Origin: Mesotaenium endlicherianum
Lineage: Eukaryota; Streptophyta; Zygnematophyceae; Zygnematales; Mesotaeniaceae
Direction of reading: 5' to 3'
DNA length: 64,000 nucleotides
Assembly (NCBI GenBank): GCA_009602735.1
Contig: WELA01009248.1
Span: 62,001-126,000 of the forward strand
The position numbers and the translations under genes are program-made. Numbering within the stretch: position 1 is the first letter of the stretch; every line of letters starts with the position of its first letter. The notes beneath the pieces were generated by a model that was not told the DNA's origin, ran no database searches, and worked only from the letters and a program-made list of their open reading frames with translations. This document shows positions 1 through 6,445 of this stretch, piece by piece.

Positions 1-2
1 AG

Positions 3-551
3 AATACCAGTAAACCGGACAAGCAGAATCGGTTGTATCCCTACCTGCTCAAAGGTCTTGCGATAGAGCGGACTAATCAGGTATGGGCCATGGATATTAC
101 GTATGTGCCAATGCGGAAGGGGTTTATGTACCTGTGTGCCGTTATAGACCTGCACAGTCGTTATGTGCTGAACTGGAGCATCAGCAATACGATGAGTGCG
201 GAGTGGTGTGCCCAGGTAGTGCGTGAAGCGCTGGATAATCATGGCAAGCCGGAGATATTTAACACAGATCAGGGCAGCCAGTTCAGCAGCACTGTATTTA
301 CCCAGCAGCTATTGGACGAGGGCATACAGATCAGCATGGATGGCAAGGGAAGGGCCATTGATAATATTTTCATTGAACGGTTGTGGCGATCCGTGAAGTA
401 TGAACATATTTATTTGTGTGTTCCTGAAGATGGTGTAAAACTCTATGAAAGCCTGCAGCAGTATTTTGTGTTTTATAATCAGGATCGTCCACATCAATCA
501 CTAGGTTATCAAACACCGGCTACCTGTTACCTGAATGCAAAAGCAGCTTGA
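3..551 (+). CDS. IS3-family transposase (OrfB), 3' part
   Basis: C-terminal part of a DDE transposase that cuts and joins the ends of an insertion sequence. The reading frame is open from base 3, so the gene starts left of the window. Numbering from the TTG at 33, the triad is visible as D21 (WAMDITYV), D79 (NTDQGSQF) and E115 (IERLWRSVKYE). The 35 residues between the last two acids are typical of IS3. The C-terminal YNQDRPHQSLGYQTPA motif is also typical. The C-terminus is intact. The matching left end of the element and the OrfA reading frame are outside the window, so whether the copy is functional cannot be judged. Confidence 0.9.
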   Translation, partial: NTSKPDKQNRLYPYLLKGLAIERTNQVWAMDITYVPMRKGFMYLCAVIDLHSRYVLNWSISNTMSAEWCAQVVREALDNHGKPEIFNTDQGSQFSSTVFTQQLLDEGIQISMDGKGRAIDNIFIERLWRSVKYEHIYLCVPEDGVKLYESLQQYFVFYNQDRPHQSLGYQTPATCYLNAKAA

Positions 552-569
552 ATCATGCGGTTATCCACA

Positions 570-583
570 TATCCACGTGGATA
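570..583. repeat. 14-bp perfect palindrome behind the transposase
   Basis: TATCCACGTGGATA reads the same on both strands and lies 18 bp after the transposase stop, directly behind TTATCCACA at 561-569. It may belong to the right terminal region of the insertion sequence. The left end is not in the window, so a terminal inverted repeat cannot be confirmed. Confidence 0.4.
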
Positions 584-627
584 GCTAAAGAAAAGAAAAA
601 AAGAAGCAAAAAAAGAAAAGAAAGGTA

Positions 628-646
628 ATAGTAGTAGTAGTAGTAG
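628..646. repeat. short AGT/TAG trinucleotide repeat
   Basis: About six tandem AGT units lie downstream of the transposase, after a 35-bp A/G-rich tract (587-624) and next to the 3' end of the recombinase gene. It looks like simple-sequence DNA at the junction of two mobile genes. No function is visible. Confidence 0.6.
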
Positions 647-658
647 GTCTTTTATATC

Positions 659-1870
659 TTAGTTGAACACATTATCTGTCCTACATATAGGGTACATTAT
701 AAAGTTCGACTGGTATCCGATAGTCGTAGTGATTGAAGTGTGCCGGTATAATTTCTGCAACATTTGCAGCGGTATCTTGTCTCCTGAAATATTGCCAAAC
801 GTATGCCGGGCAATATGCATGGTTACTTGCTTCTCGATCTTCGCCGTTGGAACAACATACGTTTGCAAAAACTTGTCAATCCGACTGACGGTAAACGCAA
901 TTCTCCGTTGTATGATGAACTTATCAGTCAAATCATCCAATACTTTCAGGTCAGGAAAAACAAAATCAGTCGGGCTTGTTTTGTCTGTTCTATATTGCTC
1001 CACAATTGCCGCCGCCTTTGCATTCAATTTCACCGATCCGCCTTTCGCATTTTTCCCCATAACATAGTGCAAGCGTCCACTTTGAATATCAGACCATTTC
1101 AACCGCAGGACATCAGAAGCCCGCATACCGGCAGTATAAAAAGAGAAGAGCCACAGATTACAGGCATGCCACTGAAATGAGCCGGCAGGCAATTCCACGG
1201 CTTCCAATCGCTTCACCTCTTCAACCGTTAACCCAATCTTATTTGATTCGGGGAACTTAATACGGATTTTGTCGGCACCAAAAGGATAGAACCTCTTATC
1301 AGTAAAGCCGTCTTTAATTGCTTGGCTGAATACGGAACGAACCACCACCAGGTGATTTACGATTGAGCGTTCACTCAGTGGCATTTCACGATTCGCAAGA
1401 TGGATTTTAAATTCTTCCAACACTGCCGGAGTGATGTCGGCAAAGCGCATGCTTCTGCCATTCAGAAATTCTTTGAAGTGTGCCACACGTGGCTTGTCGG
1501 CGGTGTACTGGTTGTACTTGCCCGCCTGTTTCAAGCGGTCAAGATAGCGTTCAGCTTGAATAATGAAGTCGCTGCCATCTTTGCGTTTGAGTTTTTTGAT
1601 AATTGCCGTTGATGAAACTTCACCCTGATCGGCTTCCAAATCCAACGCTCCACCAATAGCTTCCAATTTCTTTTTAAGGATCAGTTTGTTTAACCGTACG
1701 GAATTGGGATACGAACTTTTCACCTCTTGTTTCTTCATATCCCACTCAGTTGCCTTGAGGCTATAGCCCAAGGCTATCGTTGAGCGCTGTTTGTCTTTAA
1801 TGACCTGTAAGATAAGTGGCCGGGTACCGTCTGCATTCGCCCGTTTCCGCAGTACAATTTTGATCCCCAT
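659..1870 (-). CDS. Tyrosine recombinase (site-specific integrase)
   Basis: Integrase of the Bacteroidota tyrosine-recombinase type, 403 aa, which would integrate and excise an island at an attachment site. It has an N-terminal arm-binding region (about 1-95), a SAM-like core-binding domain (about 100-200) and a catalytic domain (about 215-390). Catalytic residues are R250 (AGMRASDV), H352 and R355 (HIARHTF), H377 (LYRHTS) and the nucleophile Y386 (TTIGYQ). The gene appears intact. Its 5' end faces a tRNA-Phe 3' fragment 160 bp away, the usual arrangement of an island integrase next to its att site. The ATG at 1870 gives the normal start of the family (GIKIVLRKRAN). Which element it belongs to lies left of the window. 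Confidence 0.92.
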   Translation of the reverse strand: MGIKIVLRKRANADGTRPLILQVIKDKQRSTIALGYSLKATEWDMKKQEVKSSYPNSVRLNKLILKKKLEAIGGALDLEADQGEVSSTAIIKKLKRKDGSDFIIQAERYLDRLKQAGKYNQYTADKPRVAHFKEFLNGRSMRFADITPAVLEEFKIHLANREMPLSERSIVNHLVVVRSVFSQAIKDGFTDKRFYPFGADKIRIKFPESNKIGLTVEEVKRLEAVELPAGSFQWHACNLWLFSFYTAGMRASDVLRLKWSDIQSGRLHYVMGKNAKGGSVKLNAKAAAIVEQYRTDKTSPTDFVFPDLKVLDDLTDKFIIQRRIAFTVSRIDKFLQTYVVPTAKIEKQVTMHIARHTFGNISGDKIPLQMLQKLYRHTSITTTIGYQSNFIMYPICRTDNVFN

Positions 1871-2028
1871 TTTGATCGCTATTTATTCCGTAAAGGTACA
1901 AATCATTGGTCGCATTTTGGTCGCGTTTAAATACTTTCTACATTGTTTTTCCTGACTCAATATGATACGTAAGTAATTGATAAATAGAGTATATTAAGCC
2001 ATATTGAACCGTATTAGATCAATCAAAA

Positions 2029-2075
2029 GAGGACTGAAAATCCTTGTGTCGGCGGTTCGATCCCGCCCCACACCA
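2029..2075 (+). other. tRNA-Phe 3' fragment (probable att site)
   Basis: This is the 3' half of a tRNA. The anticodon arm has a 5-bp stem around a 7-base loop carrying GAA (2036-2038). A 5-base variable loop follows, then a T arm GGCGG-TTCGATC-CCGCC (2051-2067), the acceptor 3' strand CCACACC (2068-2074) and discriminator A. No D arm or 5' acceptor strand precedes it, so it is not a functional tRNA gene. A tRNA 3' end beside a tyrosine recombinase is the classic scar of site-specific integration. Its orientation predicts the complete tRNA-Phe to the left, beyond the window. Confidence 0.85.
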
Positions 2076-2087
2076 CAAATAGAATCA

Positions 2088-2121
2088 AGCAGTTACAATG
2101 AAAATTTGTAGCTGCTTTTTT
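2088..2121 (+). terminator. Intrinsic terminator of the original tRNA-Phe unit
   Basis: An 11-bp stem (AGCAGTTACAA pairs with TTGTAGCTGCT, with one G-T pair), a 7-base loop and six T's. It starts 12 bases behind the tRNA end. It very probably terminated the intact tRNA-Phe transcript before integration, which supports reading DNA to the right of the fragment as the former downstream flank. Confidence 0.82.
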
Positions 2122-2287
2122 CTTTGGTACTATTGGTGCTAGTAAGGATTATCAATATTTAAGTGTTGCTATTGAGGTTGATACAGATAATCAACCAGGA
2201 CTCTATGATGACTTTATCTTTTCTGACCTTAATTATAACGCGACTAGTCACTCTGTACTTTTAGGCTTTCAGTACCAAGATTATTAA
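2102..2287 (+). pseudogene. C-terminal remnant of an unidentified protein gene
   Basis: An open frame of about 61 codons with plausible protein composition (it contains EVDTDNQPGLYDDFIF and ends LLGFQYQDY). It has no ATG and its first codons overlap the tRNA terminator hairpin. It reads like the tail of a longer gene whose front is missing. The family is not recognised. The next ORF starts 12 bp after its stop. Confidence 0.4.
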
Positions 2288-2299
2288 ATGTAAATTATC

Positions 2300-2560
2300 A
2301 TGGCAGCAAATGCTTTCAAAGCTGAAAAAGATGCACTCTGTTTTCTTGGATTGTTAAGTAATATGTATAAGCGTTTTGATAACCAAGTTATAGCTCCAGA
2401 TAAAATACAAACACATACTCATGGATTAAACATCCAAGCGTTAATCATTGACAATGCAACAGGTAATGTTTTGGGTTTGCAGCAGAATGCAATTCATTCA
2501 CAAAATGATCCTCTGTATTATTTGGTTGTCACAAATCTACCTCTATTGCAACAGAGATAA
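2300..2560 (+). CDS. Small hypothetical protein, possibly a deaminase N-terminal fragment
   Basis: 86 aa with an ATG start. The stretch KIQTHTHGLNIQALIIDN followed by GNVLGLQQNAIHSQNDPL resembles the N-terminal strand region of some nucleoside/cytidine deaminase-like proteins. The zinc-binding HAE and CxxC motifs that would follow are absent. It is therefore either a truncated relic or an unrelated small protein. Base composition is AT-rich compared with the core genes, as expected for accessory DNA. The frame upstream of the next gene is open across its 3' end, which also hints at decay. Function unknown. Confidence 0.4.
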   Translation: MAANAFKAEKDALCFLGLLSNMYKRFDNQVIAPDKIQTHTHGLNIQALIIDNATGNVLGLQQNAIHSQNDPLYYLVVTNLPLLQQR

Positions 2561-2580
2561 AGCCACCTGCAAATGAACCA

Positions 2581-3054
2581 GTGGTAATACATAGTTCGGA
2601 TAGGGTTGATATTAGAGCTTCCGATGTTATATCTGCATCAAATTACTTCAAAAGAAAAATTGAAATAATAGACAGGAAGTATAATAGCATATACTCAGAG
2701 TTTATTATCACCCTTAAAAGCAATGATACTAAAGCGAATATTTACACTGAATTAAAACAAAGGTCGTTTTCTGGCACAATGACCATCGAATCAGAAAATG
2801 TTGTATTAACCAAATTTGAGATTGTTAATGGAAGCATTATTGAATCACCGGACAATACTTCTTCTCAGCCAATCCAAGTTTCTGTGAACTTAATACCTAC
2901 CTGTAAGGTCAGCCTGATCCATGGCTGTGTAGATCAAAAAATTAGAGCCATGAACTTTATAGAATATGGGTTATGTCTCTATGCTGCACCTGAATGTTAT
3001 GGAGGCCTCTGGGCGGCTTGTAGTTGGCAGTTTTGTGTAACTGGCGAACAATAA
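2581..3054 (+). CDS. Hypothetical protein with Cys-rich C-terminus
   Basis: 157 aa from a GTG start; the frame is open upstream to 2509, so the true start is uncertain. No signal peptide is evident from the GTG. The body is polar and strand-rich. The last 45 residues carry five cysteines (HGCVDQK, YGLCLYAAPECYGG, AACSWQFC) and several aromatic residues, suggesting disulphides or a metal site. No family is recognised. A small two-helix membrane protein follows 64 bp downstream, so the two may form a pair, but nothing in the sequence proves it. Both lie in the AT-rich accessory zone. Confidence 0.5.
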   Translation: MVIHSSDRVDIRASDVISASNYFKRKIEIIDRKYNSIYSEFIITLKSNDTKANIYTELKQRSFSGTMTIESENVVLTKFEIVNGSIIESPDNTSSQPIQVSVNLIPTCKVSLIHGCVDQKIRAMNFIEYGLCLYAAPECYGGLWAACSWQFCVTGEQ

Positions 3055-3118
3055 ACGAGAGATAAATAGTATCTTTAAATACGGGAACAGTCGTATTTAA
3101 TCATATAAATCTTATTAC

Positions 3119-3370
3119 ATGATACTCGATATAATGTTAACGGACTATCTTTTAAAAAGAAAGTATTCATCCGGAAAGGTCATTTTGCTAATGTCAATTT
3201 ACAATGTGATACTGTATACACTTCTCACCTTGCTTTTTTATGATATTTTTCTTTCGTTTGCAAAAATAATTCCTGCAATTATTTTGTTTATTGTCATTGG
3301 CGTACTACGGATATTATACCTGAAAAGGCACACCAAAAAATGGGAAGCTGAACATGCGGTATTCCAATAA
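3119..3370 (+). CDS. Small two-helix membrane protein
   Basis: 83 aa, with two hydrophobic segments at about residues 20-42 (ILLMSIYNVILYTLLTLLFY) and 48-68 (IIPAIILFIVIGVLRILYL), followed by a basic tail (KRHTKKW). It is predicted to sit in the inner membrane with both ends in the cytoplasm. There is no recognisable family. It lies directly after the Cys-rich hypothetical gene on the same strand. Small membrane proteins of this kind can be immunity or accessory proteins, but here that is only conjecture. Confidence 0.5.
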   Translation: MILDIMLTDYLLKRKYSSGKVILLMSIYNVILYTLLTLLFYDIFLSFAKIIPAIILFIVIGVLRILYLKRHTKKWEAEHAVFQ

Positions 3371-3446
3371 AAAGAAAGCATATAAAATCGTTATCTATAG
3401 TCGAAAATGAGGTATTTATACTTATCAAAAAATATGCCCCAATTGT

Positions 3447-3540
3447 AGCCTTCCGTGTTTTTAGGACAGTAAAGAATTAGACTCGAAAGAGTAAAACGAC
3501 AAAAAGTCTAAATTAGCGATGTCCTAAAAATGATAAGGCT
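3447..3540. repeat. 94-bp interrupted palindrome (MITE-like or IS relic)
   Basis: Nested inverted repeats share one centre: AGCCTT (3447-3452) with AAGGCT (3535-3540), TTTTTAGGACA (3458-3468) with TGTCCTAAAAA (3520-3530, perfect 11 bp), and AATTAGACT (3475-3483) with AGTCTAAATT (3505-3514, one bulge). The arms leave a loop of about 20 bases. No ORF is inside. It could be a tiny non-autonomous element, two abutting insertion-sequence ends, or a bidirectional terminator between the membrane-protein gene and the antitoxin gene. Confidence 0.6.
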
Positions 3541-3584
3541 TCACAATAGTTGTATTTTTATAGTAAATCGGTTAGAATCAAAAT

Positions 3585-3842
3585 ATGCATACGCTTACAC
3601 TGGAAATATCTGATGCACGTGCTCTTCTGACTTTGCAACAATTAGCAAAAAGGAAAGCGATTAAAATCATTGCCAGCGAGGAGGTTGATGATTCTTTATC
3701 ATTGCCTGGAACTCCGGTGACCCTGGCAGCATTTAAACAGTGGATTGCCAATGCAGAAGCAACTCCAACAATTAGCCTTAAAACCGCGAAATCCGAATGG
3801 GGACATCGTCGAAAGCGACTACTTCACGGCCTCGGGAAGTAA
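3585..3842 (+). CDS. Antitoxin of a RelBE/ParDE-type module
   Basis: 85 aa. The small acidic/basic protein begins MHTLTLEISDARAL, and its order (first gene, overlapping the next by 46 bp) is that of an antitoxin translated ahead of a RelE/ParE-superfamily toxin. Antitoxins of this kind bind the toxin with an extended C-terminal arm and repress their own promoter. No clear ribbon-helix-helix or HTH motif can be assigned by eye, so the family is uncertain. It may now serve only as a stand-alone relic, since the partner looks broken. Confidence 0.65.
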   Translation: MHTLTLEISDARALLTLQQLAKRKAIKIIASEEVDDSLSLPGTPVTLAAFKQWIANAEATPTISLKTAKSEWGHRRKRLLHGLGK

Positions 3843-4150
3843 GGATTAGCTCGCAAGCTTTTCATAACATCAATGAAGTAACTGGCTACATTGCCTTTGT
3901 TGACCAATCTCCACTCAATGCCATTAAAGTCGGTGACGCTCTATTTGAGACTATCGATAGAATAGAACGGAACCCGCTAGCTTTTAAGGAATGTCGCGAG
4001 CTGCCAACAAAATCTAAAATGTACCGCCAGGCGATCTGTTATTCCTGGATCATTATCTACTAGGTTACTGATATGGAAATTATTATCCTTGTTGTTATCC
4101 ATGGAGCCCGCCGACCATCAGTAATAAAAAACGTAAGAAAGATTCGGTAA
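3797..4150 (+). pseudogene. ParE/RelE-family toxin, broken (fossil)
   Basis: A remnant of a plasmid-stabilisation-type toxin gene, recognised by VRISSQAFHNINEVTGYI and FKECRELPTKSKMYRQ, which are typical ParE stretches. It overlaps the antitoxin gene as in intact modules. The copy looks broken, with about one break. Decay appears recent, because the rest of the homology is well kept. Confidence 0.7.
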
Positions 4151-4298
4151 GTATCAGTATAAGAAACAGGGCTTGGAAATATTGGAATGAATCAGGTACA
4201 AACAAGCATATTCAAGATAAGTACACGTCAATATCATTGAAGATCAATAGAATAATTGATCTAATTTAGATACTTCTATACGAACAATTCAAGAAACG

Positions 4299-5129
4299 AT
4301 GAAAAGACAAATGCTAATCTTTCTAGTCGCATCACTATCCGCCATTTGCGGATTTTCTCAAAAACAAAAAGCAATTGATTGGAAAAAACTGAGCGTATTG
4401 GTGTATTCGAAAAATGGCAAGGGCTATGTTCACGACAATATCCCTTCCGCTGTGGCTGGTCTGCAAGACCTGGGCAAGAAATACGGCTTTAAAGTAGATA
4501 CTTCAACTAACCCCTCGGTATTTACGAGAGAAAATTTATCGAAATACCATCTTCTGATTTTCCCAAGTACCAATAATGAGGTGTTCGACACGGAAGAACA
4601 ACGTTTGGCATTTAGACAATACATCGAAGCGGGCGGAGGCCTGGTTGGTATTCATTCGGCGATAGCCACCGAACGCGATTGGACCTGGTTCAAGCAATTC
4701 ACGGGCGGCACGTTTTCATGGCATGCACCTTTTCAAAAGTTCAAAGTGCGGATTGTGGACAAAAATCACCCTTCGGTAGCAGGTATGCCAACGGTTTGGG
4801 ACGTTGAAGACGAGTGCTATTTTGAAAAGGAACTCTATCCGTCTATTCATACTTTTTTGGTGCACGATGTAACGACTCTTAAACCGCACGATAACATCAA
4901 ATTGAATATGGGCAGTTTCAAAGATTATTATCCTGCCGGCTGGCACAACTATTACGACGGCGGCCTGGCCTGGATGACAACATTGGGGCATGATAAAAAA
5001 CTTTATTCAGACCCTTCTTTCATGCGGTTTATTTTACAAGGCATCGAGTTTGTAGCCACGCATCGCCCCCAAAAACTGGACTACTCGAAGGCGTATGCCA
5101 AAGAACGCAACGAACCCATTCAGTGGTAA
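4299..5129 (+). CDS. Secreted ThuA-domain protein
   Basis: 276 aa. The N-terminal signal peptide (hydrophobic residues 5-19, SAICGFSQ) predicts export to the periplasm or beyond. The rest is a ThuA domain, a class I glutamine-amidotransferase-like fold linked to sugar metabolism in Bacteroidota. Visible landmarks are VLVYSKNGKGYVHDNI near the start, GGGLVGIHSAIATERDW at about 115-130, FTGGTFSWHAPFQKF, and the C-terminal GGLAWMTTLGHDK with FILQGIEF. These match the family along its whole length. The exact reaction is not known for most members; sugar or sugar-acid processing is inferred. It is probably a single-gene unit, convergent with fic. Confidence 0.88.
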   Translation: MKRQMLIFLVASLSAICGFSQKQKAIDWKKLSVLVYSKNGKGYVHDNIPSAVAGLQDLGKKYGFKVDTSTNPSVFTRENLSKYHLLIFPSTNNEVFDTEEQRLAFRQYIEAGGGLVGIHSAIATERDWTWFKQFTGGTFSWHAPFQKFKVRIVDKNHPSVAGMPTVWDVEDECYFEKELYPSIHTFLVHDVTTLKPHDNIKLNMGSFKDYYPAGWHNYYDGGLAWMTTLGHDKKLYSDPSFMRFILQGIEFVATHRPQKLDYSKAYAKERNEPIQW

Positions 5130-5136
5130 GAGGCGT

Positions 5137-6243
5137 TTATTCTGAAATTGTATAACTCGTACTCCTTCCTCCGCCGGGTTCTTTCGTCAATATTGCTTTA
5201 TTCACTAAGTCTTGTATATCTCTCAATGCCGTATCCTGTGATGTTTTGGTGATCTTGGCCCATTTGGAAGTATTCAATTTTCCCTCAAAACCATCCAGTA
5301 GCTTGTTCAGCATCAATTGTTGCCGTTCATTCAACAGCGTAGTAGCATGCTTTTCCCAGAACCGCGCTTTTTTCAGTACCAAAGCGAGCGTTTCATCTGT
5401 GGCCGTTATAGCACGATTAAAACATTCTAAAAACCATACCAGCCATGCTGTAATATCCATGGACCCCTTTTGTGTGTTTTCCAAAACATCATAATAGGCG
5501 TTTCTTTCTTTCCTGATTTGCGCACTCATGCTATAGAACCGTTGAACCGATTCATCTGCGCGGGAAAGTTGCATATCTGCAATAGCACGGGCTATACGCC
5601 CGTTGCCATCATCGAAAGGGTGGATGGTTACAAACCAAAGATGCGCAACCGCCGCTTTCAGTACGCCATCCATCTTTATATCCTCATTGAACCAACGGAT
5701 AAAACGAGTCATCTCTTCATCTAACCTGTCGGCATCCGGTGCCTGGAAATGGATCTTCTCCCTTCCTGTGGCCCCGGAAACTACCTGCATCGGATCCTCT
5801 TTTTGATTATCCCTCCAGGCCGCCACTACAATTTTATGCATGCCACTCCTGCCCGTAGGAAACAGGGCGGCATGCCAACCAAAAAGCCTGTCGGCAGATA
5901 ATGCTTGCTTGTAATGTTGCGTAGCATCGAGCATCATTTCTACCACTCCCTCCACATGGCGGTCTGCCGGTACCAGTCCGGCGATATCCATACCCAGTCT
6001 GCGGGCAATAGAAGACCGGACCTGGTCGGCATCCAATAACTCCCCTTCAATTTCGCTTGACTTCAGTACATCCAGGGTAAGCGTTCGGAGATTCGCCTCT
6101 GCCTGCAAGCGGAAGCCCAAACTTTCCATGCGCCCCAATAACCGGCCTTGCTTGTAACGCACTTCAGCCAACAAGGGGGCCACCAGCTCTTGCTGCCAGG
6201 TAAAATGGGGCCAATTAGATAATTGATGGATATAAACTGCCAT
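5137..6243 (-). CDS. Fic-domain protein with N-terminal inhibitory motif
   Basis: 368 aa from the ATG at 6243. Fic proteins transfer AMP or similar groups to hydroxyl side chains. The catalytic loop is HPFDDGNGRIAR (H208), canonical HxFx(D/E)GNGRxxR. An inhibitory motif of the S-x-x-x-E-G form is present near residue 62 (SSEIEG), so this is a class II, self-inhibited Fic. The N-terminus (MAVYIHQLSNWPHF) matches the DUF4172 region found in this subfamily. The C-terminus (about 300-368) looks like a winged helix, suggesting DNA binding and possibly autoregulation. A longer start at 6291 would encode the operator-like boxes and is unlikely. Six repeated boxes lie across and upstream of the start. 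Confidence 0.92.
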   Translation of the reverse strand: MAVYIHQLSNWPHFTWQQELVAPLLAEVRYKQGRLLGRMESLGFRLQAEANLRTLTLDVLKSSEIEGELLDADQVRSSIARRLGMDIAGLVPADRHVEGVVEMMLDATQHYKQALSADRLFGWHAALFPTGRSGMHKIVVAAWRDNQKEDPMQVVSGATGREKIHFQAPDADRLDEEMTRFIRWFNEDIKMDGVLKAAVAHLWFVTIHPFDDGNGRIARAIADMQLSRADESVQRFYSMSAQIRKERNAYYDVLENTQKGSMDITAWLVWFLECFNRAITATDETLALVLKKARFWEKHATTLLNERQQLMLNKLLDGFEGKLNTSKWAKITKTSQDTALRDIQDLVNKAILTKEPGGGRSTSYTISE

Positions 6244-6337
6244 TTTCCGCAAAATATGCGGCGAATATAAGCAATATTCTCCGCATACCAATTATTCGCC
6301 GTAAAAAATGCGGAGAATAAGCCCATTATTCTCCGCA
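6241..6337. promoter_or_regulatory. Six-box operator-like array upstream of fic
   Basis: Six copies of an 11-bp box TATTCTCCGCA or its complement lie at 6241-6251, 6257-6267, 6275-6285, 6293-6303, 6309-6319 and 6327-6337, with 0-2 mismatches each. Centres are 16, 18, 18, 16 and 18 bp apart. The set is a three-box unit (one orientation, the other, the first again) repeated with a 52-bp period. Box 1 overlaps the fic start codon. This is the layout of a cooperative binding site for a regulator, plausibly the Fic protein's own winged helix. Confidence 0.75.
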
Positions 6338-6445
6338 ATAAGCATATTTCAGACCTGAAGCTGAAGACATAACTGTCATTAAATGTTTACCTAATTTTAG
6401 AAGGGGTGATTGATTTTCTTTTCATTACTGTTACAATTACCCGGT

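Noticed and set aside
561-569. TTATCCACA, an exact DnaA-box match near the transposase
   Set aside because: A single box in an insertion-sequence flank; no cluster, no origin genes nearby. Probably chance.
663-1180. Plus-strand ORFs inside the integrase gene
   Set aside because: Antisense shadows of a convincing full-length recombinase; no protein-like features.
6244-6291. Longer Fic start adding 16 residues
   Set aside because: The extra codons fall on the operator-like boxes, and the family normally begins at MAVYIHQ.
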